Assembly: GCA_014444615.1 (NCBI GenBank) | Contig: PVXE01000009.1 | Coordinates: forward strand, 21,785-85,784 | Length of the DNA stretch: 64,000 bases | Source of the DNA: Tagaea sp. CACIAM 22H2 | GTDB lineage: Bacteria > Pseudomonadota > Alphaproteobacteria > CACIAM-22H2 | Direction of reading: 5' to 3' | Part shown: positions 9,296 through 17,900 of the stretch, in pieces | How positions within the stretch are numbered: the first letter of the stretch is position 1 | How the letters are laid out: the number at the start of each line of letters is the position of its first letter | Program-made: the position numbers and the translations under genes | The notes under the pieces: model-generated | The model's database searches: none | What the model was told of the DNA's origin: nothing | Seen by the model: the letters and a program-made list of their open reading frames with translations, nothing else

Positions 9296-10771
9296 TTACC
9301 AACTCGTCGCGATGTATTTGGCTTCGGCGAATTCCAGCAGCCCGTGATGGGCGCCTTCGCGCCCCAAGCCGCTTTGCTTCACCCCGCCGAAAGGAGCCGC
9401 CGGGTCCGAGACGAGCCCGCGATTGAGCGCGATCATCCCGGCCTCCAGCCGCTCGGCCACGCGCAGGCCGCGCGCGAGATCCTTGGTGTAGATATAGGAA
9501 ACGAGACCATATTCCGTGTCGTTGGCCATCGCGACCGCTTCGTCTTCCGTTTCGAAGGCGACGAGCGCCGCCACCGGCCCGAAGATCTCGTCGTGCAGCA
9601 GCGCCGAATCCTTCGCGACGTCGGTCAGTACCGTCGGCGGATAGAAATAGCCGCGCCGGTCGAGCGCCTTGCCGCCGGTTAGAACCTTGGCGCCGCGCTT
9701 GACCGCATCGTCGACGAAGCCCACGACCTTCTCCAGGCTCGCGCGATTGACCAGCGGCCCGCAGGCCGTGGTCGGCAAGCGGCCGTCGTCGACGCGCATT
9801 GCGCCCATGCGCGCCGCGAGCTTGGCGGCGAATTCGCCGTAAACCGCCCGGTGGACATAGAAGCGGTTCGCCGCCGTGCAGGCCTCGCCGCCGTTGCGCA
9901 TCTTGGCGATCATCGCGCCGTCGACCGCGGCGTCGATATCCGCATCCTCGAACACGACGAAGGGCGCGTTGCCGCCCAGTTCCATCGAGCAATTGACGAC
10001 CGATTGCGAAGCTTCGGCGAGCAACCGGCGGCCGACTTCCGTCGACCCCGTGAACGAGAGCTTGCGCACGCGCCGGTCGCGCAGCATGGCGCCGATCACC
10101 GGGCCGGGCTTCGATGTCGTGACGACGTTCACCACACCTTTGGGCACGCCCGCTTCGGCCAGAATTTCGGCCATCGCCAGCGCCGTCAACGGCGTTTCGG
10201 TCGCGGGCTTTAGGATGCAGGTGCAACCGGCCGCCAAAGCGGGGCCGATCTTGCGCGTCGCCATCGCGGCGGGAAAGTTCCACGGCGTGATCAAGACGCT
10301 GACGCCGACCGGCTGATACTGCACGACGATACGGTTCGCCCCGCCCGGCGCCATGCTGATATCGCCGATCATGCGCACCGCCTCTTCGGCGTACCAGCGG
10401 AAGAATTCGGCCGCGTAGTTCACCTCGCCTTTGGCGTCGGCCAGCGCCTTGCCGTTCTCGCGCGAGATCAGCTCCGCCAGACCGTCGGCCTTGGCGAGCA
10501 TCAGGTGGAAGGCCTTCATCAGAATATCGGCGCGCTTGCGCGGCGCGGTCTTCGCCCAATCCGCGGCGGCGGCCGATGCCGCCGCGACGGCGGCGAGCCC
10601 GTCCTCGACCGTCGCGTCGGCGATCGTGCCGAGCGATTCCTCGCTCGACGGATCGCTGACCGGGATCGTCTTGCCGCCGGTCGCGGCGCGCCAGACGCCG
10701 CCGATGAAAAGCCCGCGCGGAATCGCGGCCGGATCGATCGTGGCGGCGCGGGAAGCAGATGAATCGTGCAT
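9296..10771 (-). CDS. NAD(P)-dependent succinate-semialdehyde dehydrogenase-like enzyme
   Basis: 491-residue aldehyde dehydrogenase. It has ITPWNFPAAM near residue 161, the glycine loop FTGSTEVG near 240, the catalytic Glu264 in MELGGNAPF and the nucleophile Cys298 in GGEACTAANR. The pattern is closest to the GabD (succinate-semialdehyde dehydrogenase) group, so the substrate is probably an omega-semialdehyde acid oxidised to a dicarboxylate. It is the last gene of an operon with an Fe-ADH (16 bp upstream) and an Ldh2-type dehydrogenase. The exact aldehyde cannot be read from sequence. Confidence 0.88.
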   Translation of the reverse strand: MHDSSASRAATIDPAAIPRGLFIGGVWRAATGGKTIPVSDPSSEESLGTIADATVEDGLAAVAAASAAAADWAKTAPRKRADILMKAFHLMLAKADGLAELISRENGKALADAKGEVNYAAEFFRWYAEEAVRMIGDISMAPGGANRIVVQYQPVGVSVLITPWNFPAAMATRKIGPALAAGCTCILKPATETPLTALAMAEILAEAGVPKGVVNVVTTSKPGPVIGAMLRDRRVRKLSFTGSTEVGRRLLAEASQSVVNCSMELGGNAPFVVFEDADIDAAVDGAMIAKMRNGGEACTAANRFYVHRAVYGEFAAKLAARMGAMRVDDGRLPTTACGPLVNRASLEKVVGFVDDAVKRGAKVLTGGKALDRRGYFYPPTVLTDVAKDSALLHDEIFGPVAALVAFETEDEAVAMANDTEYGLVSYIYTKDLARGLRVAERLEAGMIALNRGLVSDPAAPFGGVKQSGLGREGAHHGLLEFAEAKYIATSW

Positions 10772-10787
10772 GGGTATCGTCTTTCCT

Positions 10788-12014
10788 TCAGGCGGCATCG
10801 GCCGAAAGCCGGCCGGCATAGGCGGCGCGCGTGATGGCCGCGAGTCCCGCGACGTCGAGTTCGCGCGGGTTGTTGCCGACCAGGCGCTGGATCGTCGCCG
10901 ATTGCTCGACGACCCAATCGATCTTCGCTTCGGGCAGCCCCAGATCGGCGAGCGTGCGCGGTATGCCCACCGCGCCGAACAGCGCCGCAACGCGGCGCAC
11001 CGCGTCGCGCGACAGATCCTCGGCGCTGCGGCCCTGGCGCGCGGCACCCATCGCGACGGCGATTTCCGCGAACTCCGCAATGCGGGTTTCGCGATTGAAA
11101 TCCATCGCATAGGGCAGCAGCAGCGCCACCCCCGTGCCGTGCGGCGTGTGGGTAAAGGCGCCGACCGGGTATTGGATCGCGTGCGCGGCACTCGTCCCCG
11201 CCGTGCCGAAAGCGAGCCCCGCGAGCAACGCGCCGAGCATCAGATCGTCGCGCGCGCGCGCGTTCGACGCGTCGCGGCACGCGCTTTCCAATGCGCCCGC
11301 GATCAAGCGGATCGCCGACAGCGCTTGCTGATCGGACAGTGCGTTCTTGCCGACGAACACGCGCTCCGCCGACAAAGCCGCCGTCGCTGGGCGGGCGATG
11401 GCGGTATAGGCCTCGATCGCATGCGTCATCGCGTCCGCACCCGACAACGCCGTCAGGCCCGGCGGGCACGTATCGGTGAGTTCCGAATCGCAGATCGCGA
11501 CCGCGGAAATGATATGCGGGCTGGCGATGCCGACCTTCATCGTCTTATCGGGATCGGCGAGTACGGCGACGGGTGTGACTTCCGAACCCGTCCCCGCCGT
11601 CGTCGGCAGGCAGATCAACGGCAGCACCGGCCCCGGCACGTTGAATTCGCCGTAGTAATTCCGGATATCGCCGCCATGGGCGAGCATCACCGCCGCGGCC
11701 TTGGCGAGGTCCATGCACGACCCGCCGCCGATCCCGATCACCATGTCGGGCGCGAATGGCTTGGCGGCGGCGACGCATTGGCCGACGCAATCGAGCGGCA
11801 ATTCGGCGATGGTGCGGTCGAACACCCGCACCGAGACGCCGTTGGCCGTCAAATCGTCCATCATCGCGGTGAAATACGGATCGGCGGCGAGCCGTGAGTC
11901 GGTGCAGACGAAAGCGCGCGCGCCGAAGCCGCGCGCAATGGCGCCCAAAGCGGCGCGCTGGCCGCGGCCGAACAGGATCTTCGCCGGTGTGCGAAGCAGG
12001 CCGAAACTGGTCAT
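10788..12014 (-). CDS. Iron-containing alcohol dehydrogenase
   Basis: 408-residue group III alcohol dehydrogenase. Motifs: IGIGGGSCMDLAKA (NAD binding), LPTTAGTGSEVTP, and the metal ligands in SGADAMTHAIEAY and in AHAIQYPVGAFTHTPHG. It should oxidise an alcohol or hydroxy acid to the aldehyde that the neighbouring SSADH-like enzyme then oxidises. The ATG at 12012-12014 lies 22 bp after the Ldh2-type gene stop, supporting co-transcription. Maleylacetate-reductase- and hydroxyacid-transhydrogenase-like relatives exist, so the substrate is open. Confidence 0.88.
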   Translation of the reverse strand: MTSFGLLRTPAKILFGRGQRAALGAIARGFGARAFVCTDSRLAADPYFTAMMDDLTANGVSVRVFDRTIAELPLDCVGQCVAAAKPFAPDMVIGIGGGSCMDLAKAAAVMLAHGGDIRNYYGEFNVPGPVLPLICLPTTAGTGSEVTPVAVLADPDKTMKVGIASPHIISAVAICDSELTDTCPPGLTALSGADAMTHAIEAYTAIARPATAALSAERVFVGKNALSDQQALSAIRLIAGALESACRDASNARARDDLMLGALLAGLAFGTAGTSAAHAIQYPVGAFTHTPHGTGVALLLPYAMDFNRETRIAEFAEIAVAMGAARQGRSAEDLSRDAVRRVAALFGAVGIPRTLADLGLPEAKIDWVVEQSATIQRLVGNNPRELDVAGLAAITRAAYAGRLSADAA

Positions 12015-12036
12015 ACGCGTCTCTCGCCTCCGTCCT

Positions 12037-13047
12037 TCATGCGCGCGCCAGCGCGACGATGTCGTTCCAGACATTGCCCGCGACCGGAACGCCGTCGCGC
12101 AAACGCTCGGCGCGCACCGCGTTGGCCCGGTCCCCGGGTATCGCCACGCGCCGGAATCCTTCGGCGGGCGCGTCGTCCCTGATCTCGTCGAGATAGAGCG
12201 CGATCGACGCGGCCATCGCTTCCATCTGCGCGGCGCGAACCACGATGAACACGTCGCCCTTGTTGCAGATCTCGGTCGCGTCGAGCGTGCCGCGCACCGC
12301 ACGGCCCAGTGCCGCCCCGGTCAGCCCCGCCACGAGCAATTCGAAGGCAAGACCCAGCGCGTAGCCTTTCGCTTCGCCGAACGGCGCAATGGCGCCGCCG
12401 CACGCGGCCTTCGCGTCGGTCGTCGGCCGACCGTCGTGATCGAGCACCCAGCCCAAGGGGATCGGCACGCCGCGCAGCGCATGATCGTGGATCTGCCCCA
12501 TCGACACGACGCTGGTCGCCATATCGAGCACGAAAGGCAGCGGCGCCGCCGGCACACCGATCGCGATGGGATTGGTGCCCAGCATCGCCTTGGTCCCGCC
12601 CCAGGCATGGACCAGCGCCTCGCTGGTCGATAGCGCGATCAGCATCGCGCCGCGCGTCGCCACGCGCTCGGCGTAGAAGGCGAGCATGCCGAGATGGTTG
12701 TTGTTGGCGATGGCGGCGAGCGCCACGCCCGTCGATTCGGCGCGATCCATCAGCGCTTCGAGCGCCGCGCATGCCACCACCGGCCCCAGCCCCCGCTCGC
12801 CGTCGACATGCAACAGCCCGTCGCCCTGCCAATCGTGGCGGCCGGACGCGCGCGGATCGGCCACGCCGTTGCGGATGCGCGCCACGATCCGCGGCAGGCG
12901 CAGCAATCCGTGCGATGCCCGGCCGCGCAATTCCGCCTCCAGCAGCAGATCGACCTGCAGCCGCGCGTGCGAATCCGGCGCGCCAGCCCGCTGCAGAGCG
13001 GCGGCGCAGATTTCGCGGATCTCGGCGGCGGTGACTGTCTGTATCAT
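12037..13047 (-). CDS. Ldh family (malate/L-lactate/ureidoglycolate-type) dehydrogenase
   Basis: 336 residues, typical of the Ldh2/MDH2 NAD(P)H oxidoreductase family, which is not related to classical lactate dehydrogenase. Recognisable blocks are ASHGLLRLP, the IANNNHLGMLAFY region, LGTNPIAIGVP and GYALGLAFELLVAGLTGA. Members act on malate, sulfolactate, ureidoglycolate, 2,3-diketogulonate or cyclic imino acids, so the substrate is uncertain. It is the first gene of a three-dehydrogenase operon. The start codon abuts a palindromic operator-like sequence (13047-13060), with no good Shine-Dalgarno, so the transcript may be nearly leaderless or the true start slightly later. Confidence 0.88.
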   Translation of the reverse strand: MIQTVTAAEIREICAAALQRAGAPDSHARLQVDLLLEAELRGRASHGLLRLPRIVARIRNGVADPRASGRHDWQGDGLLHVDGERGLGPVVACAALEALMDRAESTGVALAAIANNNHLGMLAFYAERVATRGAMLIALSTSEALVHAWGGTKAMLGTNPIAIGVPAAPLPFVLDMATSVVSMGQIHDHALRGVPIPLGWVLDHDGRPTTDAKAACGGAIAPFGEAKGYALGLAFELLVAGLTGAALGRAVRGTLDATEICNKGDVFIVVRAAQMEAMAASIALYLDEIRDDAPAEGFRRVAIPGDRANAVRAERLRDGVPVAGNVWNDIVALARA

Positions 13048-13060
13048 ATCCTATACGATA
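13047..13060. promoter_or_regulatory. Operator-like palindrome at start of dehydrogenase operon
   Basis: TATCCTATACGATA is nearly self-complementary and differs by only two positions from TTTCCTATAGGATA at 8503-8516. It touches the start codon of the Ldh2-type gene. Its likeness to the operator beside the GntR gene at 8607 suggests that the same regulator controls the TTT-2 operon and this dehydrogenase operon. Confidence 0.5.
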
Positions 13061-13287
13061 TTGAATCTGTGGCAGCGAGTTCTAGGCGGCCAAGCGCCTC
13101 CGGTCAAGCAGCCGGCGCGCAAGGCAGCGAAACAAGGCGCGCGAACGAGAGATTTCATGGCACAAGGAAATGCGTTCCGCCCGCGGCTTGCGGACCCTTT
13201 TCGCCCGTTGAAATCCGCGCGCGACCCGGTGGAATCGCCATCGGGGGCGTGTGAATCACGCTGGACGGTCAAACAGGGAGGAAGATA

Positions 13288-14214
13288 GTGGCCCGGAAAG
13301 TCATGATTACTTGCGCCGTGACGGGTGCGATCCACACGCCGTCGATGTCCCCGCATCTGCCGATCACAGCGGCGGAAATCGCCGAAGCCGCGATCGGTGC
13401 CGCCGAGGCGGGCGCCGCCCTCGTCCATGTCCACGCGCGCAACCCGGTCGACGGCCGACCCGACCAATCGCCCGAGGCGTTCGAGCCCTTTTTGAAGGTC
13501 ATCAAGCAGCGCTGCGATGCGGTGATCAACATCACCACCGGCGGCGCGCCGACGATGACGATCGAGGAGCGCCTGCGCCCTTGCACCCATTTCAAGCCCG
13601 AGGTCGCGTCGCTCAACATGGGCTCGATGAATTTCGGGCTCTACCCGATGCTGGCGCGCCACAAGGATTTCAAGCACGCCTGGGAGAAGCCGTATCTGGC
13701 GGAATCCGAGGATCGCATCTTCAAGAACACGTTCAAGGATATCGCCGGTATCCTGACCGCCTGCGCCGAGAACGGCACGCGCTTCGAAATCGAGTGCTAC
13801 GACATCGGGCATCTCTACACGCTGGCGCATTTCGCCGATCGCGGATTGGTCAAGCCGCCGTTTTTCGTGCAGTCGGTGTTCGGCATTCTGGGCGGGATCG
13901 GCGCCCATCCCGAGGACGTGGCGCATATGAAGCGCACGGCCGACCGCCTGTTCGGCGATGCCTATCAATGGTCGGTCCTGGGGGCGGGGCGCAACCAATT
14001 GCCCATCGCCGCGCAAGCCGCCGCGATGGGCGGCAATGTCCGCGTCGGGCTGGAGGACTCGCTTTGGGTCGGTCCCGGCAAGCTCGCCAAGACGAATGCC
14101 GAGCAGGTCGCCAAGGTTCGCCAGATCATCGAAGGGCTGGGGCTGGAGATCGCGACCCCCGCCGATGCCCGCAAAACACTGGCGTTGAAAGGCGCCGATA
14201 GGGTCAATTTCTGA
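13288..14214 (+). CDS. BKACE family (DUF849) beta-keto acid cleavage enzyme
   Basis: 308 residues starting at a GTG with AGGGAGGAAG upstream. The zinc motif HVHARNP (His47, His49) follows a TIM-barrel first strand. The NITTGG strand and the SVFGILGGIGA and RVGLEDSLWV segments are typical of 3-keto-5-aminohexanoate cleavage enzyme (Kce) relatives. These condense a beta-keto acid with acetyl-CoA, giving acetoacetate and a CoA ester. Most subgroups have unknown substrates. Its own IclR regulator follows in the same direction, and the divergent dehydrogenase operon could supply a beta-keto acid from a beta-hydroxy acid. Confidence 0.9.
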   Translation: MARKVMITCAVTGAIHTPSMSPHLPITAAEIAEAAIGAAEAGAALVHVHARNPVDGRPDQSPEAFEPFLKVIKQRCDAVINITTGGAPTMTIEERLRPCTHFKPEVASLNMGSMNFGLYPMLARHKDFKHAWEKPYLAESEDRIFKNTFKDIAGILTACAENGTRFEIECYDIGHLYTLAHFADRGLVKPPFFVQSVFGILGGIGAHPEDVAHMKRTADRLFGDAYQWSVLGAGRNQLPIAAQAAAMGGNVRVGLEDSLWVGPGKLAKTNAEQVAKVRQIIEGLGLEIATPADARKTLALKGADRVNF

Positions 14215-14354
14215 GCCGCCATCGGACCTTGCTGCGGCGCGGGCGGGCGCGGAAACACACCGCCAGTGGCGTCCGGCCGCCGCAAGGGATAGACTACGCG
14301 TCAATGCCGCCAAGCGGCGAGTTCGACCAGAAGTCGAACGCAGGGAGGGACGAC

Positions 14355-15281
14355 GTGACCGAAGCGAGCGCACTCACGCATTCCGTCGCGGACGGCGCCT
14401 GGCAAGGCGCTGCGGCGCGATCGCGTTGCCGGACCAATTCCCGCCGCGGCTTTACCGATCCCGAGCAACGCTCCTACGCCCCGGTCGACTCCGTCGGCCG
14501 CGCGTTCAAAGTGCTGCGCGCGGTGAACAAGCTCGGGATCGCCTCGGTCAACGAGATCTACGAGGAAACGCGCGTCCCCAAATCCACCATCGTGCGGATG
14601 CTGGAAACGCTGATGCACGAAGGATATGTCGCGCGCGACAATATGTGCGGCGGCTATCACGTTACTTGCCGCACGCACGAATTGACCGCCGGCCTCGACG
14701 GCATCGCCCAGATGATCGAAGTCGCCCGGCCCCATGCGCTGGAGCTGACCGCGCGCACCAAATGCCCGATCGGGATCGGCGTGCTCGACGGCGATGCGAT
14801 CGCCGTGCGCTATTGGACCGGCGCGATCAGCCCCCTCGCCCACACGAATACGGTTTTGGGTCAGCGCGCGGATCTGCTGCACTCGGCGATGGGCCGCGCG
14901 TTCATGGCGTTTTGCCCGCCCGAGCAAATGCGCGCGCATGTGGCGCGCATGCGCGCCACGCCCGAACTGCAATTTGGCGCTGCGGAAGAACGGCGCCTGC
15001 ACGCGCTGCTCGCGGGCATCCGCAAGGACGGCTATGCGATGCGCGATCCGGCGACGAAGCCTTTTTGCACGATCACGCTGGCGACGGCGATCAAGATCGG
15101 TGACGCCGTTCATGGGCTGATCAGCATCAGCCTGTTCAAATCGGCGATCGAACGCCGGGATCTGGCGGAAAAGATCGTCGGTCCGCTGCAGGAGACCACG
15201 GCGGCGATCGGCCGCGCGCTGGCGCTGGTGCGCGACGACGGCCGCACGCGCGCGGCGACGGGCGTCGAGCCGGGGTTCTGA
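14355..15281 (+). CDS. IclR family transcriptional regulator
   Basis: 308 residues from a GTG start preceded by AGGGAGGGA, chosen over a longer upstream ORF start that lacks a ribosome-binding site. The N-terminal winged helix contains VNEIYEETRVPKSTIVRML. The C-terminal effector domain has the characteristic ADLLHSAMGRAFMAF segment. IclR proteins bind acid effectors and act as repressors or activators of catabolic operons. It lies 140 bp after the BKACE gene and probably regulates it. An unusually long, Arg/Ser-rich N-terminal tail (about 40 residues) precedes the DNA-binding domain. Confidence 0.88.
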   Translation: MTEASALTHSVADGAWQGAAARSRCRTNSRRGFTDPEQRSYAPVDSVGRAFKVLRAVNKLGIASVNEIYEETRVPKSTIVRMLETLMHEGYVARDNMCGGYHVTCRTHELTAGLDGIAQMIEVARPHALELTARTKCPIGIGVLDGDAIAVRYWTGAISPLAHTNTVLGQRADLLHSAMGRAFMAFCPPEQMRAHVARMRATPELQFGAAEERRLHALLAGIRKDGYAMRDPATKPFCTITLATAIKIGDAVHGLISISLFKSAIERRDLAEKIVGPLQETTAAIGRALALVRDDGRTRAATGVEPGF

Positions 15282-15302
15282 CCCCGGCCCGCGCCCGCGG
15301 TT

Positions 15303-15764
15303 TTACTTATCGTCGAGCTTCGGATTGGTCGTCGGCGTGCCGCCTTCGAACCAATTCTCGAACTTGCGATGCGCGACGAGCCAAGCCCCGCTCGCATCGC
15401 GAACCATGTGATCGGTCATATAGGCGATCTGGATCGGCGGATGCGTGGGCAGCGGCGGCTTGCCGTCGGCCGCGTAGAGCATCAGGAACCAGTGGCACAG
15501 CGCCTTGTCGTCCCCTTGCGGGATCGCCTGGAAATTGATGACGCTGTGAACCACGGTGCGCGCACCCCGGTCTTCGCGCCATTTGTAGAACTGGCGGATC
15601 TTCTCGCGCCCCGCATAGGACGCGGCCGGCCCCTGGAACACGCCGTCGGGCGTGTAGTATTCGGGCGCCTTGCGGCCCCAATTGCTGTCGACTTCGTGCC
15701 AGTAGTCGACCAGCAGCGCGTGCAGCGTGTGCGTCAGCGCGATGCGTTCGGGCGTGATGTGCAT
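15303..15764 (-). CDS. SnoaL-like/NTF2-fold protein
   Basis: 153 residues with the cone-shaped NTF2-like pattern: an N-terminal helix (LLVDYWHEVDSN), the YYTPDGVFQGP strand, the VHSVINFQAIP strand, and a terminal HRKFENWFEGG. The family includes polyketide cyclases, steroid isomerases and dehydratases as well as non-catalytic binding proteins. It is the last gene of the minus-strand group sialidase-like/HpaI/SnoaL (19 bp after the HpaI gene), so it may act on the same metabolite. Function not assignable from sequence. Confidence 0.75.
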   Translation of the reverse strand: MHITPERIALTHTLHALLVDYWHEVDSNWGRKAPEYYTPDGVFQGPAASYAGREKIRQFYKWREDRGARTVVHSVINFQAIPQGDDKALCHWFLMLYAADGKPPLPTHPPIQIAYMTDHMVRDASGAWLVAHRKFENWFEGGTPTTNPKLDDK

Positions 15765-15783
15765 TGTCGTCCTTTCCGTTGTG

Positions 15784-16566
15784 CTAGGCGATGGGTGGCG
15801 TGAATTCGGCGAGCGCTTGGCGCGCCGCCTGTTTGAGGAATCCGTGATCGCTGGACACCATGAAGGCGCTGGCGCCGAGCGCCGCCATCGCCTTGGCGTC
15901 GGCCCGGTCGGGCGACAGCATGATCACGGGGATGCCCGCTTTGCGCGCAGCTGCCATGATCGGCTCGACCACTTTGCGCGTCTCGGGCGAGGTCATCGAC
16001 GGCGCGCCGAGTGCGGCCGTCAAATCGCCGCGCCCGACGAACCAGGCGTCGATGCCATCGACGGCCGCGATCTCGTCCAAATGGTCGAGCGCAGACAAAT
16101 CCTCGATCATCGCCGCGCAAACGACGCGCTGGTCTTGTGCGGCGATATGCCCGGCGAACGAAGCTTCGCCGAAGCCGCCCGCGCGCGTGGTGTTCGCGAA
16201 ACCGCGCCGGCCGCCGCGATAGCGGCACGCGGCGGCGATGTCGCGCGCCTTGGCAGCACTGTCGACATGCGGCACCAAAATGCCCGCCGCCCCGCAGTCG
16301 AGAACCGACAGAATATTGGCGTCGCCCGGATCGCCGACGCGCACGATACCCGCGACGTTCGACGCGCGCGCGGCTAGCACCATCGTATCGATCTGCCAGC
16401 GGTCGATCGGCGCGTGTTCCTGGTCGATGACCACGAAATCGTAGCCGAGCAGACCGAGGATCTCGATCGCGTGCGTGGTCGGCGTTTTGATGAAAGTGCC
16501 GAGAACATGCTCGCGCGCGCGCAGGCGGCGGCGGAAATCCTCGTATGATGGGCGCGGGATTGCCAT
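15784..16566 (-). CDS. HpcH/HpaI class II pyruvate aldolase-like protein
   Basis: 260-residue TIM-barrel enzyme. Landmarks are GTFIKTPTTHAIEILG, VVIDQEHAPIDR (the catalytic His region), a GILVPHV strand, and VGRGDLTAALG near the C-terminal end. The family performs metal-dependent retro-aldol cleavage of 4-hydroxy-2-keto acids to pyruvate or related 2-keto acid plus an aldehyde. It lies 10 bp downstream of the sialidase-like gene and 19 bp upstream of the SnoaL gene in one operon. The metal ligands appear intact. Confidence 0.85.
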   Translation of the reverse strand: MAIPRPSYEDFRRRLRAREHVLGTFIKTPTTHAIEILGLLGYDFVVIDQEHAPIDRWQIDTMVLAARASNVAGIVRVGDPGDANILSVLDCGAAGILVPHVDSAAKARDIAAACRYRGGRRGFANTTRAGGFGEASFAGHIAAQDQRVVCAAMIEDLSALDHLDEIAAVDGIDAWFVGRGDLTAALGAPSMTSPETRKVVEPIMAAARKAGIPVIMLSPDRADAKAMAALGASAFMVSSDHGFLKQAARQALAEFTPPIA

Positions 16567-16576
16567 GACGTCTCTC

Positions 16577-17734
16577 CTATTCCGCCGAGAACACGCTGCG
16601 CGCGATATGCCGCACGCCGCCGTTGAGCTGGATGGGATCGTCCTTGGTGTTCATGTAGTAGACGCACATCAGCTTGCCCGGGGCGATCTCCGCGACGCGC
16701 GGATAACCAAGGTCCCAGCTGCCGCCGTCGTCGCGCAGCACCCACTCGCGGCCCCAGCTGCGGCCGTCGTCCTCGCTGTAGCGCACGCGCACGCCGAACG
16801 GCGCCAGGCGATAGCCATAGACGCAGGCGATGCGGCCGTCGGCGAGGCGCACGAGATCGCCGGGCGCACCCCAATCGTTGACCCGCGACAGGAAACGCCA
16901 AGTCAAGCCGCCATCGTCGCTTTGGAAAATCTCGGTCCATAGCAGCGACGTGGGATCGCGCTGGCAGCGCAGCGACAGAAGGATGCGCCCGTCGGGCAGC
17001 GTGATGCCGCGCGGATAGAAATAGCGGTGCGGGCCGAACCGCAGCGGCACGTTTCGGTCGCCGTCGGCGGCGCCGTCGTCGTGCTTGGAGGTGATGACGG
17101 AAAGGAACGTCCAATACGTGCCGTCGTCGACGCTGGCATAGACGACCGGCCGGCGCCCCCAGCCATCCGCACCGACGGCGGTCAGGAAAACGAGGCTGAC
17201 GCCGTCCGGGCGCACCAGCGCCGAGGCGTGGCCCGACAGCGACGGCCAGCCGAGATTGGGGGCGAGCAGCGGCGGACGCCAGCTGTCGCCGCCATCGGTC
17301 GAGACCCGGATCCAGGCGCGGCTATGCGGCCGGAAATAATCGGGCGTGCCGCCCGACGCAACCAGCACGTCGCGATTTGTGAAATCGATCCGCGGCATGT
17401 CCGCATAGTCGGTCCGCGCCTTCGCGAACATCGCGTTCTGATCGGCCGACAGATCGAACAGCAGCCGCATCGAGTTCGGATCCCAGGTGTAGCCGCCGTC
17501 GCGCGACCGCAGCGTGACCATTTGCGGCCCCACCAAAGCGACTTCGTCGTGGTTCACCTCCGACGCTTCGCGATAGGTGCTCGGCTTCTTCATGAAAGCG
17601 ACGACGTGATGGCCTTGCGCGGTCGTCCAGAAGCCGCTGACGAACGGCCAGCCGCAGAACTCCGCGTTGTTGCGATAGACCACGCCATGATCGGCGTCGC
17701 GCACGCGCATACGTTGTTCGAACCGCCGGATCAT
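16577..17734 (-). CDS. Sialidase-like six-bladed propeller protein (BNR repeats)
   Basis: 385 residues with five Asp-box (S-x-D-x-G-x-x-W) turns: residues 77-84, 145-152, 201-208, 272-279 and 320-327, the last two as SDDGGLTW and SEDDGRSW. This is diagnostic of the sialidase/BNR propeller fold. There is no signal peptide, so the protein is likely cytoplasmic, and I cannot identify the complete arginine triad of true sialidases. It may be a glycosidase-like hydrolase, lyase or epimerase acting on an imported acid sugar. It leads an operon with an HpaI-type aldolase and a SnoaL-like protein, which fits sugar-acid breakdown. Confidence 0.8.
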   Translation of the reverse strand: MIRRFEQRMRVRDADHGVVYRNNAEFCGWPFVSGFWTTAQGHHVVAFMKKPSTYREASEVNHDEVALVGPQMVTLRSRDGGYTWDPNSMRLLFDLSADQNAMFAKARTDYADMPRIDFTNRDVLVASGGTPDYFRPHSRAWIRVSTDGGDSWRPPLLAPNLGWPSLSGHASALVRPDGVSLVFLTAVGADGWGRRPVVYASVDDGTYWTFLSVITSKHDDGAADGDRNVPLRFGPHRYFYPRGITLPDGRILLSLRCQRDPTSLLWTEIFQSDDGGLTWRFLSRVNDWGAPGDLVRLADGRIACVYGYRLAPFGVRVRYSEDDGRSWGREWVLRDDGGSWDLGYPRVAEIAPGKLMCVYYMNTKDDPIQLNGGVRHIARSVFSAE

Positions 17735-17900
17735 GCTTTCCTCTCGAAACCGGAACGGCGGCGAGTGTCACACCCCCAGGCGCGCGTTGAACATCCGGCC
17801 GAGACCCAATTTCAACGCGCGAAATCGTTCCGATAAGCGCGCGCAAACACGCCGCCGCCGGTAACATTCCGCGGTCGCCATGGACGCCAAGGAGTTCGCG

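Noticed and set aside
9296..11191. Longer upstream start for the SSADH-like gene
   Set aside because: The extension runs through the Fe-ADH gene in another frame; the ATG at 10769-10771 gives the normal family N-terminus.
16577..17734. Secreted virulence-type sialidase
   Set aside because: No signal peptide and no anchor; neighbours are cytoplasmic metabolic enzymes.
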